Shown here one piece after another: positions 34,062 to 43,091 of a stretch of DNA of 64,000 bases. Where the stretch lies: assembly GCA_031411495.1 (NCBI GenBank), contig JANOBD010000219.1, positions 1-64,000 on the forward strand. The letters are read 5' to 3'. A model generated the notes under the pieces. It saw only the letters and a program-made list of their open reading frames with translations, ran no database searches and was not told the origin of the DNA. The position numbers and the translations under genes were made by a program. Source of the stretch: JANOBD01 sp031411495 (lineage in GTDB: Bacteria; Planctomycetota; Phycisphaerae; Tepidisphaerales; Tepidisphaeraceae). The stretch's first letter is position 1. Each line of letters opens with the position of its first letter.

Positions 34062-35048
34062 TTATGTCGACATCGCCGGCATCCCATTCGCGAGTTCGCG
34101 AACGCGGTCTTCGATGGTCGGCATCATGTCGCGGACTTCTCGCGCCATCTGCGTATTGGGGAAGTCGCCGATGATCGTATCCGCCAGCCGCTTCGCATCA
34201 CGCCAGGTGTGGGATTGGACGGCGGTCGTGAACTCGGCACGCAGCTTGGCGAGCTTTTCCTTGAAGATCATCCGCGCGTCTTCCTCGAGGCCACTCGCCT
34301 CGACCGGCGTGAGATAGTTGTCGAGCTTCCGGAGGATGGTGATCGCCTCGTCCACCTGCTTGTGGCTCACGGTCTCCTGCCAGCGCGCCAAGAGTTGCCG
34401 CTTGACGGCCTGGCGACGGTGCTCGATCTCGCCAGCGAGCATTTGCACGCGCACCTGATCGGGGAAGACGGTCTTGAGCCGCTCGCCTTCCTTGAATGCT
34501 GCCTGCCACTGCTCTGCTTCGATGTGGCGGTCGACAACCGCGAGCGCGCCATCCAGTTGACGACGCACCGACTCATCTCTTCGAGCGGTGACCTCTCGGC
34601 GAATCCGTTCCACCTCGCCGCGCGCGCCGAACTCGGTTTCCATCGCCTCCACCAGAGAAAGTGCCGCGTCGTAGTCCTGCTTGGAGAGGTCTTCGAGCAC
34701 CGCCCGGCGGAATGCGTCGCGATCCTTTTCGCGGAAGGCGATCTGTTTAGCACGGTCGCTGATGAGCTGTTGCTCGCCGATCAGCTGGAGATGGGTGACG
34801 ACCAGGTCGAACTTCGAGAGGATCGGCTGGAGACGCGATTCGAGTTGCCGGTCAACCGCATTCGCACCGCAGGCCCATGAGAGCGGCCATGCCAAAAGCG
34901 TTCCGACCACCGCAAGGCCGCCGGCGGAAATGACCGTCCAGTTCTGATATTTCGCCGCCAGGTAGACGCCGGCACCGAACATGGCCAGCGACAAAACCAG
35001 GACCGCGGCGAACATCCATCCAATCGGAGCAGATTTGGCTTTTTGCAT
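34062..35048 (-). CDS. Two-helix membrane protein with coiled-coil/helical repeat cytoplasmic part
   Basis: A 328-residue protein with two N-terminal membrane helices (about 10-32 and 38-62) and a long alpha-helical domain with repeated helix pairs (RRAVLEDLSKQDYDAALSLVEAME, WQAAFKEGERLKTVFPDQVR), similar in style to TPR-like repeats. I do not recognise the family. The composition and codon use are like the neighbours, so it is probably real. It has its own upstream region with a TCTCCTC-type complement ribosome site (GAGGAGA) 7 bases before the ATG. Confidence 0.75.
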   Translation of the reverse strand: MQKAKSAPIGWMFAAVLVLSLAMFGAGVYLAAKYQNWTVISAGGLAVVGTLLAWPLSWACGANAVDRQLESRLQPILSKFDLVVTHLQLIGEQQLISDRAKQIAFREKDRDAFRRAVLEDLSKQDYDAALSLVEAMETEFGARGEVERIRREVTARRDESVRRQLDGALAVVDRHIEAEQWQAAFKEGERLKTVFPDQVRVQMLAGEIEHRRQAVKRQLLARWQETVSHKQVDEAITILRKLDNYLTPVEASGLEEDARMIFKEKLAKLRAEFTTAVQSHTWRDAKRLADTIIGDFPNTQMAREVRDMMPTIEDRVRELANGMPAMST

Positions 35049-35197
35049 GATGGTCTCTCCTCGCTCAACTGTAGACCCGGCAACATAGGTTTCCAGGTGA
35101 GCGGCTAAACAGACGTGGCCGTTCGGTTTGATTCTACGTCGAGTCTACACAACTTCCGCCGGAAAAGTGAGATGTGGAACGATTGTCTCAGGCGCAA

Positions 35198-35368
35198 TCA
35201 GTGTGATCGGGACTCAGAAACCACGATTTGTTCGTCCTGTTCAACGGCCTTCCGCACGGTTTTTCGCATGGCTTCAAGCTCTTGCTGCTGGCGGTATCGT
35301 TCGCCGCTGAGAACGCTCAGCAGTGCCCAGATCCCGACCGCCATTCCCGCAACGACACAAACGCTCAT
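35198..35368 (-). CDS. Small membrane protein of 56 residues downstream of rsmB
   Basis: Reading the complement from the ATG at 35368 gives MSVCVVAGMAVGIWALLSVL followed by a charged amphipathic helix (QQQELEAMRKTVRKAVEQ) and ends at 35198. One N-terminal membrane helix plus a cytoplasmic coiled-coil tail is a sensible small-protein layout. It lies 63 bases after the rsmB stop on the same strand, so it is probably the last gene of fmt-rsmB. The ribosome site (TAGG) is weak. No family recognised. Confidence 0.5.
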   Translation of the reverse strand: MSVCVVAGMAVGIWALLSVLSGERYRQQQELEAMRKTVRKAVEQDEQIVVSESRSH

Positions 35369-35431
35369 GCCTAGCGTATCGGCGAAATTTGCCGGCGACT
35401 TTTCGAGTTATCGAACCGTGCGCGGCAGGAT

Positions 35432-36724
35432 TTAGCGGATCCGCTTCAGCAGCGCCCAGAAGCCGCCGTCTCGATAACGGGCCGGACTGCCGTAAATCGA
35501 AAGGGGCGTCGTCATGCTGGAAGAGAGCTCGAATCGGTCATCGGCATCGAGAAAGTTCTGGACGACCTGCTCGTTCTCGCTGCGCCAAATGCTGCAGGTG
35601 ACATAGAGCAACAGGCCCCCGACCGCGACGGCGCTTGCACTGTCCGTGAGAATCTGCTGCTGGAGCTGGATGAGCTCTGTGTGATCGTCGACCTCCTGGT
35701 GATAGCGCGCCTCGGGCCGGCGCGCGAGCACCCCGGAGTTGGAGCACGGCGCGTCGATGAGGACGCGATCGAACAGGCGATCAGGCTGCGGCAATTCAAC
35801 AATCGAGCCGGCGACAAACGTCTTGGCGTTCGGGATCTGTCGCCGTTCGATGAGTTGCGAGAGCGATCGAAGTCGAGACTTGTTCGTGTCCATCGCGACG
35901 ACTTCGCCGGCGTCGCCGATGCGCTCGAGGATCTGTTGTGTCTTGGTACCACGGCCGGCACACCGATCGAGAACGCGCTGGCCGGGCCGGAGATCCAGCG
36001 CATCGACGACCGCCGCGCTGGTCGCGTCCTGAACCTGCACAATCCCTGCGTCCGACAACTCCCGAAGCTCGGCGCGACGAAGCGGCGGCAACACGACGAT
36101 GCCCGGCTGCTCGTGCGCAGTTGCCTCGATGGATCGCGCCTGCAGGTCGGCAATCGTCGAGTTGCCGATGAGTCGCCCGAGCATCGGCGGCTCGCGATCG
36201 AATGCTTCGCAGAGCTGCAGGGCTGATGTCTCGCCATAGAGGGATGCGAGGCGATTGAACAATTCCCGCGGGATAGAAAATTCGAGCTCGGCGCGCTCCG
36301 TCGACGACTTGGCGGCCACCGGCTTGCCGATCGCCTTGTCGGCGCTCGCCTTCCGCAGGACGGCGTTGACGAACGGTGCTGCGCTGCGATGGCCGACGAG
36401 CTTCGTGAGTTCGACCGCGTCACTCACGATGGCGTGCATCGGGACGCGCTCCATCGCGCGGAGCTGATAGAACGACATCGCCAGGATTTTCTGAACGGGC
36501 TCATCGATCTGGCGCAACTTTCGCCCGGAGTATTCGACAATCAGTCGCTGCAGCACGAGGAGTTGCTTGATCACGCCTTGCGTGATCCGGTCGGCAAGGT
36601 CGATGTCGCGCGGATCGACGTCCTTCGGGGAGAGGTCCCGCCGGATCGTCGAGGATTCCCAGTTCGGCAAATCGCGTTCATCGAGCTGCGCGAGCGCGAG
36701 CGACCGTGCGGGCGAAATGCTCAT
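35432..36724 (-). CDS. rsmB: 16S rRNA m5C967 methyltransferase RsmB
   Basis: A 430-residue protein. The N-terminal NusB-like RNA-binding domain (about 30-170: LADRITQGVIKQLLVLQRL, AIVSDAVELTKLVGHRSAAPFVNAVLRK) is followed by the methyltransferase domain: SAM loop DRCAGRGTKTQQI, motif IV DAPCSNSGVLARRPEARY with its Cys, and motif VI LLYVTCSIW with the catalytic Cys. It methylates C967 of 16S rRNA with S-adenosylmethionine. Its start overlaps the fmt stop by four bases (36721-36724), as in the classical fmt-rsmB operon. PCSN in place of PCSG is tolerated in the family. Confidence 0.93.
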   Translation of the reverse strand: MSISPARSLALAQLDERDLPNWESSTIRRDLSPKDVDPRDIDLADRITQGVIKQLLVLQRLIVEYSGRKLRQIDEPVQKILAMSFYQLRAMERVPMHAIVSDAVELTKLVGHRSAAPFVNAVLRKASADKAIGKPVAAKSSTERAELEFSIPRELFNRLASLYGETSALQLCEAFDREPPMLGRLIGNSTIADLQARSIEATAHEQPGIVVLPPLRRAELRELSDAGIVQVQDATSAAVVDALDLRPGQRVLDRCAGRGTKTQQILERIGDAGEVVAMDTNKSRLRSLSQLIERRQIPNAKTFVAGSIVELPQPDRLFDRVLIDAPCSNSGVLARRPEARYHQEVDDHTELIQLQQQILTDSASAVAVGGLLLYVTCSIWRSENEQVVQNFLDADDRFELSSSMTTPLSIYGSPARYRDGGFWALLKRIR

Positions 36725-37686
36725 CGCACCGACTCCAGGCGGGCGCCGGGAATCCAGCGGCCGGCCGTTTTCTCGCGAATTCGATAGACGCTCAGCGGCA
36801 CCGAATCCCGGCTGTCGGGATGCAGTTCAACGATCTCCAACGCGCCAGCGCCGCACGCGACACTGGAGTCGGAAAGCACTTCGCCCGGCACGCTGCCGGC
36901 CGGCGGTTGTTCATGGAGCCCCGCGCGCCTGGCGCGGACCAGCGTCATGCGGTCGAGTTCGACGCCATCCTGACTCAGCAGCCGAACGCGGCATCCCGGC
37001 CACGGGTGCATGCCGCGAATCTGGTTGGCGATGGATTCGGCATCGCGCGAAAAGTCGATGGACGACTTCTCACGCGAGAGTTTCGGCGCTTTCGTTGCGA
37101 GTGTATGGTCCTGTTCGATCGGCGAAGCAGTTCCGTCGCGAAGCTCGCTCGCGACGCGCTCGATGAGATTCGCGCCGTCGAGAGAGAGCCGATCGTGCAA
37201 CTCGCCCGCGGTTTCGAGCTCGCCGATTGCCAGTTCACTCATCGCGAGCACGGCGCCCGCGTCCATCGCCTGCGCGAGGCGGATCACGGAGTTGCCGGCC
37301 GTCTTCTCCCCGCAGATGACCGCCCAGTTGATCGGCGCCGCGCCGCGATATTTCGGCAGGCGCGATGCGTGTAGGTTAATCGCGCCGAGCCGCGCGTGCT
37401 CGATAACGCCCGGCGAAAGCTTCTGGCCGAACGCGATCACGACGAGCAGATCCGCCGGCGGCAGGGCGATAGCGTTGATGTCGGCGACTTCTGTGAACGA
37501 CAAGCTTTGATCGATGGCGAGCTGTCCGACCGGCGTCGGCGTAAGCTTGTGTCCACGACCGGCGGGCTTCGATGGCTGCGTGTAGACGTGCGCGATCTCC
37601 GCTCCACGCTCGAGGAACCGTCTCAGGCTCGGCACGCCGAAGGCGCCGCTGCCTGCGAAGAGGATCTTGATACCCGTAAGACTCAT
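36721..37686 (-). CDS. fmt: Methionyl-tRNA formyltransferase
   Basis: A 321-residue protein from the ATG at 37686; a GTG at 37701 is also in frame but lies within a repeat arm. The formyltransferase domain has the folate-binding and catalytic residues: GAINLHASRLPKYRGAAPINWA (Asn104, His106) and MDAG (Asp142). The C-terminal OB-like domain (about 210-321) binds tRNA. It formylates Met-tRNAfMet for translation initiation. It overlaps rsmB by four bases. Upstream a 170-bp repeat separates it from def, which normally lies next to it. Confidence 0.93.
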   Translation of the reverse strand: MSLTGIKILFAGSGAFGVPSLRRFLERGAEIAHVYTQPSKPAGRGHKLTPTPVGQLAIDQSLSFTEVADINAIALPPADLLVVIAFGQKLSPGVIEHARLGAINLHASRLPKYRGAAPINWAVICGEKTAGNSVIRLAQAMDAGAVLAMSELAIGELETAGELHDRLSLDGANLIERVASELRDGTASPIEQDHTLATKAPKLSREKSSIDFSRDAESIANQIRGMHPWPGCRVRLLSQDGVELDRMTLVRARRAGLHEQPPAGSVPGEVLSDSSVACGAGALEIVELHPDSRDSVPLSVYRIREKTAGRWIPGARLESVR

Positions 37687-37693
37687 CAGAGGA

Positions 37694-37863
37694 TTAACCA
37701 CGAAGCCACGAAGTCACGACGCTGCAACGATGATTTTCAAACTCACTTGGAGAGTTTTCGCTTCCAATTGCGGTTCGTTTGTTCCCGTTAGGTAAAGCTG
37801 ATTTCCGGTAAAAGCCGTTAACTCGCAGCCGTCCATTCGACAACTTCGTGGCTTCGTGTTTAA
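37694..37863. repeat. 170-bp inverted-repeat element between def and fmt
   Basis: Terminal repeats TTAACCACGAAGCCACGAAG (37694-37713) and CTTCGTGGCTTCGTGTTTAA (37844-37863) pair at 19 of 20 bases. Both ends read TTAA, which may be part of the element or a target duplication. It shares the exact 20-mer GACAACTTCGTGGCTTCGTG with the element in imuB. It starts eight bases upstream of the fmt ATG. Confidence 0.75.
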
Positions 37864-37886
37864 CCACTTCCTAGACTCCACGCCGT

Positions 37887-38405
37887 TCACTTTTTCTTCT
37901 TCTCGAACGCTGCCGACAGTTCCTTCAATCTCTTGCGGTGTTTCATCTTGTCGGTGAAGGACATCCGGTCGATGAGCAGGATGCCCAGCAGGTGGTCGGT
38001 TTCATGCTGCCAGACTCGGGCTTCAAAACCTTCGCGTTCGACGCTGACGGGCTTTCCTTCGAGATCTTGCGCGTCCAGGCGAACCTTGTTGGCTCGGAAA
38101 ACGTTGATATGGATATCGGGCAGACTCAGACATCCTTCTTCGGCTTCGGCCTCGCCATCGATGACGGTGAGGACAGGATTCGCGTAAACGCGATCGTCGC
38201 CCGCTTCGCCGCTGTGGTTCATGACGAACAGCCGCTTGTTGATGCCGACCTGCGGCGCCGCCAGGCCGACGCCCTTGGCCGCGCGCATCATCTCGAGCAT
38301 GTGGTCGGCGAGCGACTTTAACTCGGCGTCGAACGCGGTGACGGGTTCGCTGACCTTTTTGAGCCGGGGGTCGGGGTACCGGATAATCGTTAAGTTTTCG
38401 TTCAT
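37887..38405 (-). CDS. def: Peptide deformylase
   Basis: A 172-residue enzyme with all three motifs: GVGLAAPQ (45-52), EGCLSLP with metal ligand Cys92, and QHETDHLLG with His134, Glu135 and His138. It removes the formyl group from nascent proteins. The C-terminus is Lys-rich (KKKK). It is on the same strand as fmt and rsmB, but the 170-bp repeat lies between def and fmt, so shared transcription depends on readthrough of the repeat. Confidence 0.95.
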   Translation of the reverse strand: MNENLTIIRYPDPRLKKVSEPVTAFDAELKSLADHMLEMMRAAKGVGLAAPQVGINKRLFVMNHSGEAGDDRVYANPVLTVIDGEAEAEEGCLSLPDIHINVFRANKVRLDAQDLEGKPVSVEREGFEARVWQHETDHLLGILLIDRMSFTDKMKHRKRLKELSAAFEKKKK

Positions 38406-38452
38406 GCGCGGTTGGGCTACAGTATGGGTGCGTCGGAGGGTAGGCTAAGGCG

Positions 38453-38482
38453 TTGACAGCTTCAACGGCCAACGGCTAGATT
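38453..38482 (+). promoter_or_regulatory. Possible sigma70-type promoter for the TPR protein gene
   Basis: TTGACA (38453-38458), an 18-base spacer and TAGATT (38477-38482), 81 bases before the GTG at 38563. The -35 box is a perfect consensus match; planctomycete promoters are poorly known, so this is tentative. Confidence 0.4.
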
Positions 38483-38562
38483 CGCCTCTCTCTTCGTTGG
38501 GGCGCAATCGCTTGCAACGCCAGCGTTTGGCTCACGGCAGCAACTTGAATGGAAGCATAACT

Positions 38563-39969
38563 GTGTCTGAAAACTACATCGTCATCCCTGATGAGGACCG
38601 CAAAAAGGCTAAGAGCTTCTTCGAGCGCGCCGCGTCCCTGGTCAGCGCCGGGCAATACGAATACGCATTTACGATGTTTGAGAGCGGATTGAAGCTCGAT
38701 CCCGAAGCCGTCGAAGCTCACCAGGCGTTTCGGGATGCCGCGCTGCGGCGAAAAGCGGGCGGCGGCAAGAAGATCGGCATGCTCGATGCGATGAAGTATC
38801 CGACCAAGTCCAAGGACGATCGCACCAGCATGATCAACGCCGAGCATCTGCTCGCGTTCGATCCCGGCGACACCGGCAACATGCTCGCGTTCCTGGAAGC
38901 CGCCTATCGCGCCGGTTGTTACGACAGCGTCCTCTGGATGGGGCAGATCCTGGGAAAAGCCAACAACGAGCTCGCAAAACCTGACTATGCGAAGTTCGAG
39001 AGACTTCGCGACCATTACGCCAAACTCGGCCATTGGACGCTTGCGGTCGAAGTGTGCCAGCGCATGCTGCAGATGCGCCCCGACGACATGGATCTGAAAA
39101 ACGATCTGAAAAACCTGTCCGCGAACGAGGCGATGGACAAGGGCAAGTACCACAAGAGCTATCGCGAGAGCGTTCGCGACATGAACAAGCAGTCGGACCT
39201 GCTACAGGAAGAACGCGACGTCCTCAACGAAGACTACACGGCGAAGGTCGCCCGCGAGGCGGAGGCAGATCTCAAGACCAACCCGAACGATCCGTCCAAG
39301 ATCGGCAAGTACGTCGACGCATTGAAAAAGATCGGCACTCCCGATGCGATCGAGAAGGCCGCCACCATTTTGCAGGGCGCCTATGAACGGACCGGCGCAT
39401 TTCGTTTCCGCCTCTTGCTCATCGACCTTCGCTTGATCGACCTGCGCAACCAGGAGCGCCTGCTCCGCGCCAAGGCGGCAGGAAAAGACGCGACGCCGGA
39501 GGGGCTCCAGGAGTACAAGGCATTCAAGCAGGCGCAGAACGAAGAGGAACTCGCGCTCTACGAGGAAGTGTCCCAGCAGTATCCGACCGAATCGAAGTAC
39601 AAGTACGAGGTTGCACTCCGGATGGTTGCACTGGGCCGGTACACGGACGCCATCCCGTTGCTGCAAAACTCGGTGAACGATCCGAAACTCCGCGTCAGGG
39701 CGACCCTCGAACTCGGAAAGACGTTTCTCGCCGCCGAGTTCCCGGATGAAGCCGCCGACACGCTCAAGGGGCTCTCCGAAACCTATCCGACGCTCCAATC
39801 CGGCGACGAAACCGCGAAGGAAATCATGTACTCGCTCGGCAGGGCCTTGGAGGAAAAGAAGGACAAGGTCGAGGCGCTCAAGGCCTACAGCATGGTCGTC
39901 AAGTGGGATTTCGTCTATCGCGATACGCAGGCGCGGATGAAAAGGCTTCGCTCTTCTGAGAGCAATTGA
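38563..39969 (+). CDS. TPR-type cytoplasmic protein
   Basis: A 468-residue protein if it starts at GTG 38563, six bases after GGAAG; the frame opens at 38497. No signal peptide or membrane helix. It is made of tetratricopeptide-like helix pairs: AASLVSAGQYEYAFTMFESGLKLDPEAVEAH near the start, YAKLGHWTLAVEVCQRMLQMRPDDMD near 165-195, and EVALRMVALGRYTDAIPLLQNSV toward the C-terminus. The middle is charged and coiled (EERDVLNEDYTAKVAREAEADLK). I recall similar proteins in Phycisphaerae genomes without a known function. Probably a scaffold or assembly protein; no partner is obvious. Confidence 0.8.
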   Translation: MSENYIVIPDEDRKKAKSFFERAASLVSAGQYEYAFTMFESGLKLDPEAVEAHQAFRDAALRRKAGGGKKIGMLDAMKYPTKSKDDRTSMINAEHLLAFDPGDTGNMLAFLEAAYRAGCYDSVLWMGQILGKANNELAKPDYAKFERLRDHYAKLGHWTLAVEVCQRMLQMRPDDMDLKNDLKNLSANEAMDKGKYHKSYRESVRDMNKQSDLLQEERDVLNEDYTAKVAREAEADLKTNPNDPSKIGKYVDALKKIGTPDAIEKAATILQGAYERTGAFRFRLLLIDLRLIDLRNQERLLRAKAAGKDATPEGLQEYKAFKQAQNEEELALYEEVSQQYPTESKYKYEVALRMVALGRYTDAIPLLQNSVNDPKLRVRATLELGKTFLAAEFPDEAADTLKGLSETYPTLQSGDETAKEIMYSLGRALEEKKDKVEALKAYSMVVKWDFVYRDTQARMKRLRSSESN

Positions 39970-40091
39970 CCTCTCCACCAATTGGCAGGCTCGCGCGCGG
40001 CGACGTCGGAAAACTCTGTAAGGTTCCCGCACGAGCTGACATAATGTTCCCTTGCCGCGACGTAGAAGATGCCGCCGCGTATGGAGGGATC

Positions 40092-41258
40092 ATGTGTCGC
40101 TCGGATTGGTTTCGAATCGAGGTGCGATCGTGCTGGTTGATCGGCGCGCTCGTCGCGGCACACGCTTGCGGATGTGCGTCTCTGTCGCGGCCGACGCAGA
40201 AGGGCGAGCCACTCAAGACGATCGTCAGCCGACTCCCCGACGAGCAGTTGCGGGCCGAGCTTCTCGCGTTTTCCGACACCGCGTCGACCCGCGTGAATCA
40301 GCTTTGTGATCAGATCGTCCGCGACGCGGATGCGAAGCTGGCGCTGGTCCGCAGTGGTCCAGCGTCGCCGGAGGATCTCGACCTCGCGCTTGCGCGAAAT
40401 ATCCGCATACGGTCTCGCGCCAACGTCGAAAGACTGTCGGTGGTCAACCTCTGCCTGACCAACGCGTCTAACCCAAAGCCGATGACCGGGTTTCTCGACG
40501 CGACATTTGCCTTCACCATCAAAGCGCGCGGCGCCGACCGGCGATTGGAGCGGCTGAACTCCGTTGCGACGACGCGCGACGGGTCTTACCAGGACGATCC
40601 GCTCGACCCATGGGCACGCGAGTTTGTTGTCGTTTACAAGTACTGCAACGACGACCTCTGGACGATCGCGGAAAAGGCGCTCGCGCCCGAAGAAGTGAAC
40701 GGGTTGAGTTACCTCATCGAGGACTACCTGGCTGACAACCCGGACCTGCGCTACGCGACCGCCAAGGCGGTTGACTTGCAGCGATACGTCGGTCGCGATG
40801 CCGACCGGTCGCGGGCGTTCTCGCTCGTCGATCTCAAATCCACCAACGAGCAGGTCGACCGCGCCATGTGGATGGCCGTCCGAATGCCCGATCTGCTTCG
40901 GCTCGAGGCAAAGCAGTCGATCTTCGATGCGGCCAAGGAAGCAGGGATGTTGCGCGACGACATGATGATGAAGATCGACGCAGCGATCGATCGGGCCGCG
41001 GTGCGAATCTCCGATGAGCGTCGAAAGGCGATCGACCAGGCTGCAGTCACGATCAGCGAAGAACGCGTGAAGGCGATCGAGCACGCGTCTGCGAGCCTCC
41101 AGCAGTCTGCCAACGACGTCAGCGACCGCCTCATCCGGCGGGCCCTGCTCTGGATCGTTCTACCAGTAGCGGGGATCGCATTCATCTCTCTGCGCATGAT
41201 CCTCGCGACGATCCGTCGCTCGACCGGCAAAGTGGGGAGTCAGGATTCCAGCGGTTGA
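40092..41258 (+). CDS. Membrane-anchored protein with C-terminal coiled coil and TM helix
   Basis: A 388-residue protein from the ATG at 40092, which follows GGAGGG. The N-terminus has a hydrophobic segment ending in Cys residues (LIGALVAAHACGC), possibly a lipoprotein signal with a weak lipobox. The middle is globular and unrecognised. Residues about 295-350 repeat a 16-residue helical unit (AIDRAAVRISDERRK, AIDQAAVTISEERVK, AIEHASASLQQS). A membrane helix (ALLWIVLPVAGIAFISLRMIL) lies near the C-terminus. The 3' end overlaps the converging truD by 19 bases. Confidence 0.75.
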   Translation: MCRSDWFRIEVRSCWLIGALVAAHACGCASLSRPTQKGEPLKTIVSRLPDEQLRAELLAFSDTASTRVNQLCDQIVRDADAKLALVRSGPASPEDLDLALARNIRIRSRANVERLSVVNLCLTNASNPKPMTGFLDATFAFTIKARGADRRLERLNSVATTRDGSYQDDPLDPWAREFVVVYKYCNDDLWTIAEKALAPEEVNGLSYLIEDYLADNPDLRYATAKAVDLQRYVGRDADRSRAFSLVDLKSTNEQVDRAMWMAVRMPDLLRLEAKQSIFDAAKEAGMLRDDMMMKIDAAIDRAAVRISDERRKAIDQAAVTISEERVKAIEHASASLQQSANDVSDRLIRRALLWIVLPVAGIAFISLRMILATIRRSTGKVGSQDSSG

Positions 41259-42466
41259 TCGTTCTTCATCAGCTCGCGAAGCAGGACAGTCGCGAACGAA
41301 CCCGCCGGTAGCGAAAACGCGACGGTGATATACGCGCCGTGCTCATCCATTCCGCCGGCGAGTTGTGTGTCGGTCGGCTGCACGCGGAGCGGCCGGCGGT
41401 CGCCCTTGGCCTTGTCGTGCGAGGGACGCTTGAAATCCTCGCGCGTGATCTGAAAGCGATCGTAGATCACCTGCTCGATCGCGAGCGGTTCGCCGGCCGG
41501 CAAAGTCATGCGATAGCCCAGCATCGGTCCGGTGGCACTGATCTCGAATGCGTTCGCCCGCGGCTGTTCTTTCTCGGCGTCCTCAACGATGAAGCACGCC
41601 CCCCGATCATGCAGATACGCGAGATCGCCGTTCATCACCCGGGAGAGTGACGTGATCCGGGCGGCGACGACATCATTGAACACGCGCGACTGCAGCGCAG
41701 ACATCCACAGCCGCCGGAGTTTCGGCTCGATCAACATCTGCGCCTTGAACGCGGAACCGGTCTTGATGAAGCGTGCGAGGATGCGCCGCTCCATGCCGCT
41801 GGACCGCGGCCACTTGTGCATCGCCGCTTCGAGGTCGCCGTTGTCGAAGAAACGGCGGGCCTCGAACACGTTGGAAGGTTCGACGTTTTTGACTGCCGTG
41901 CCCAGGACGAGCTTGATGAGCGCGTCGTGATCGCTTCGCAGAATAGCGGCACCGAGTTGATCGTTGTCCCCACGACGACCGAACCGCTGTTCGCCGAAGA
42001 AGTTTGGCATGCCGACTTGTTCAAGTCGGTCCAGAATCGGGCGCAGGCGCACGACATGAGACGGCTCGACATCCCGGATCTTGATCGCGAAGCGGTTCCC
42101 CTTGAGATGTCCGAGCCGTAGTTTGTTGAGGTGCCTTTCCGCGCTGAGAATGGAGAGTTTCGGCGACTGAATCGCCATCAGGCTCTCGAGCGAAACGCGG
42201 GGAATGGTCAGATGTTGTCGCGTGATCGCGTCGGCGTCCTTCATCCCGGCGAAGCCGATTTCGCGCGGGTTCACATCCAGCGTCCGTGCGATCTGGTCGA
42301 TCGCATCGAAAGTCGAGAGTCCGACTTTCTGGATCTCGCACATCACGTGCTCTCCCTCGCCACTTGGCTCGTACGCCGGAAGTTCCTGGACGAAGAAGTC
42401 TTCCGGCCGGCGTCGAATGGACCCGCCGATGCCGGGAAAGTCAGAGGTGAGATACGGGAGGTGCAT
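41240..42466 (-). CDS. truD: tRNA pseudouridine-13 synthase TruD
   Basis: A 408-residue protein from the ATG at 42466; upstream open sequence is Arg-rich and not conserved. The TruD signature FAGMKDADAITRQHLTIP carries the catalytic Asp. NFFGEQRFGRRGDN and GNRFAIKIRDVE are further family motifs, and the length is close to the usual 350-400. It converts U13 of tRNA-Glu to pseudouridine. It converges on the preceding gene with a short overlap of the 3' ends. Confidence 0.93.
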   Translation of the reverse strand: MHLPYLTSDFPGIGGSIRRRPEDFFVQELPAYEPSGEGEHVMCEIQKVGLSTFDAIDQIARTLDVNPREIGFAGMKDADAITRQHLTIPRVSLESLMAIQSPKLSILSAERHLNKLRLGHLKGNRFAIKIRDVEPSHVVRLRPILDRLEQVGMPNFFGEQRFGRRGDNDQLGAAILRSDHDALIKLVLGTAVKNVEPSNVFEARRFFDNGDLEAAMHKWPRSSGMERRILARFIKTGSAFKAQMLIEPKLRRLWMSALQSRVFNDVVAARITSLSRVMNGDLAYLHDRGACFIVEDAEKEQPRANAFEISATGPMLGYRMTLPAGEPLAIEQVIYDRFQITREDFKRPSHDKAKGDRRPLRVQPTDTQLAGGMDEHGAYITVAFSLPAGSFATVLLRELMKNDQPLES

Positions 42467-42773
42467 GAGTCGGTCGAGTGTACGGCGTGAGCGGGAAAGA
42501 CACACGCCGCGAGAAGACCGGAACACGTACAGATACGTAGCCGAGCGAGTTTTTCGGCGAACTTGCCGGCCGCACCTTGATGCACGCGGCATCGGAAAGG
42601 CGATCCGCCTTCCCGGACGGCGCATTCGGTCAGGCTACCGCCGAAGAGCGAATGCGTGTCGATCCCGCCCGCGACGTCGTTCGTCGCGAAATCCTCAAAG
42701 ATTCTCGATGAACGAGTCGGTCCGGTCATCGGCCGATCGTGATCGACATGCTGTGCGGATGCCGATGACCGCG
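42467..42773. other. Intergenic region upstream of truD
   Basis: About 307 bases between truD and the small DUF3309-like gene, both on the complement strand. I see no gene, repeat or hairpin of note. Confidence 0.4.
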
Positions 42774-42941
42774 TCATCTCTTGCCGAGAAGAAGCACGAC
42801 CACGACGATCAACAGAATCAGCCCGAGCCCGCCACTGGGGTAATAGCCCCAACCAGAGCTGTAGGGCCAAGTCGGCAGCATGGCGAGGACGAGTAAGACG
42901 AGCAGAACGACGACAAGAAGGCGGACGGTTTTGTTGTCCAT
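42774..42941 (-). CDS. DUF3309-like small hydrophobic protein
   Basis: A 55-residue protein from the ATG at 42941. Two membrane helices flank the signature LPTWPYSSGWGYYPSGGLGLIL, which is diagnostic for the DUF3309 family (two-helix proteins of about 50 residues, function unknown). It ends in GKR. The frame is open further upstream (to 43016) but the family starts near MDNKTVRLL. No clear ribosome site. Confidence 0.8.
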   Translation of the reverse strand: MDNKTVRLLVVVLLVLLVLAMLPTWPYSSGWGYYPSGGLGLILLIVVVVLLLGKR

Positions 42942-43091
42942 ATGTACAGAATCGGGGAAAGCGGAACTCGGCGGCATCAGCAAAAACCCGCGCCCGCGAA
43001 AAAACGGACCATTCATTCGTCAACCGCTGCGAAGCGACGGCAGATTTGCCGCCTCTGACGTTCCGTGCCGCATTTTGCAGCCGCAACGTGC

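Noticed and set aside
24261..37863. CRISPR array from the short repeats
   Set aside because: Repeats are inverted and palindromic with no regular direct repeats or spacers, and no cas genes are nearby.
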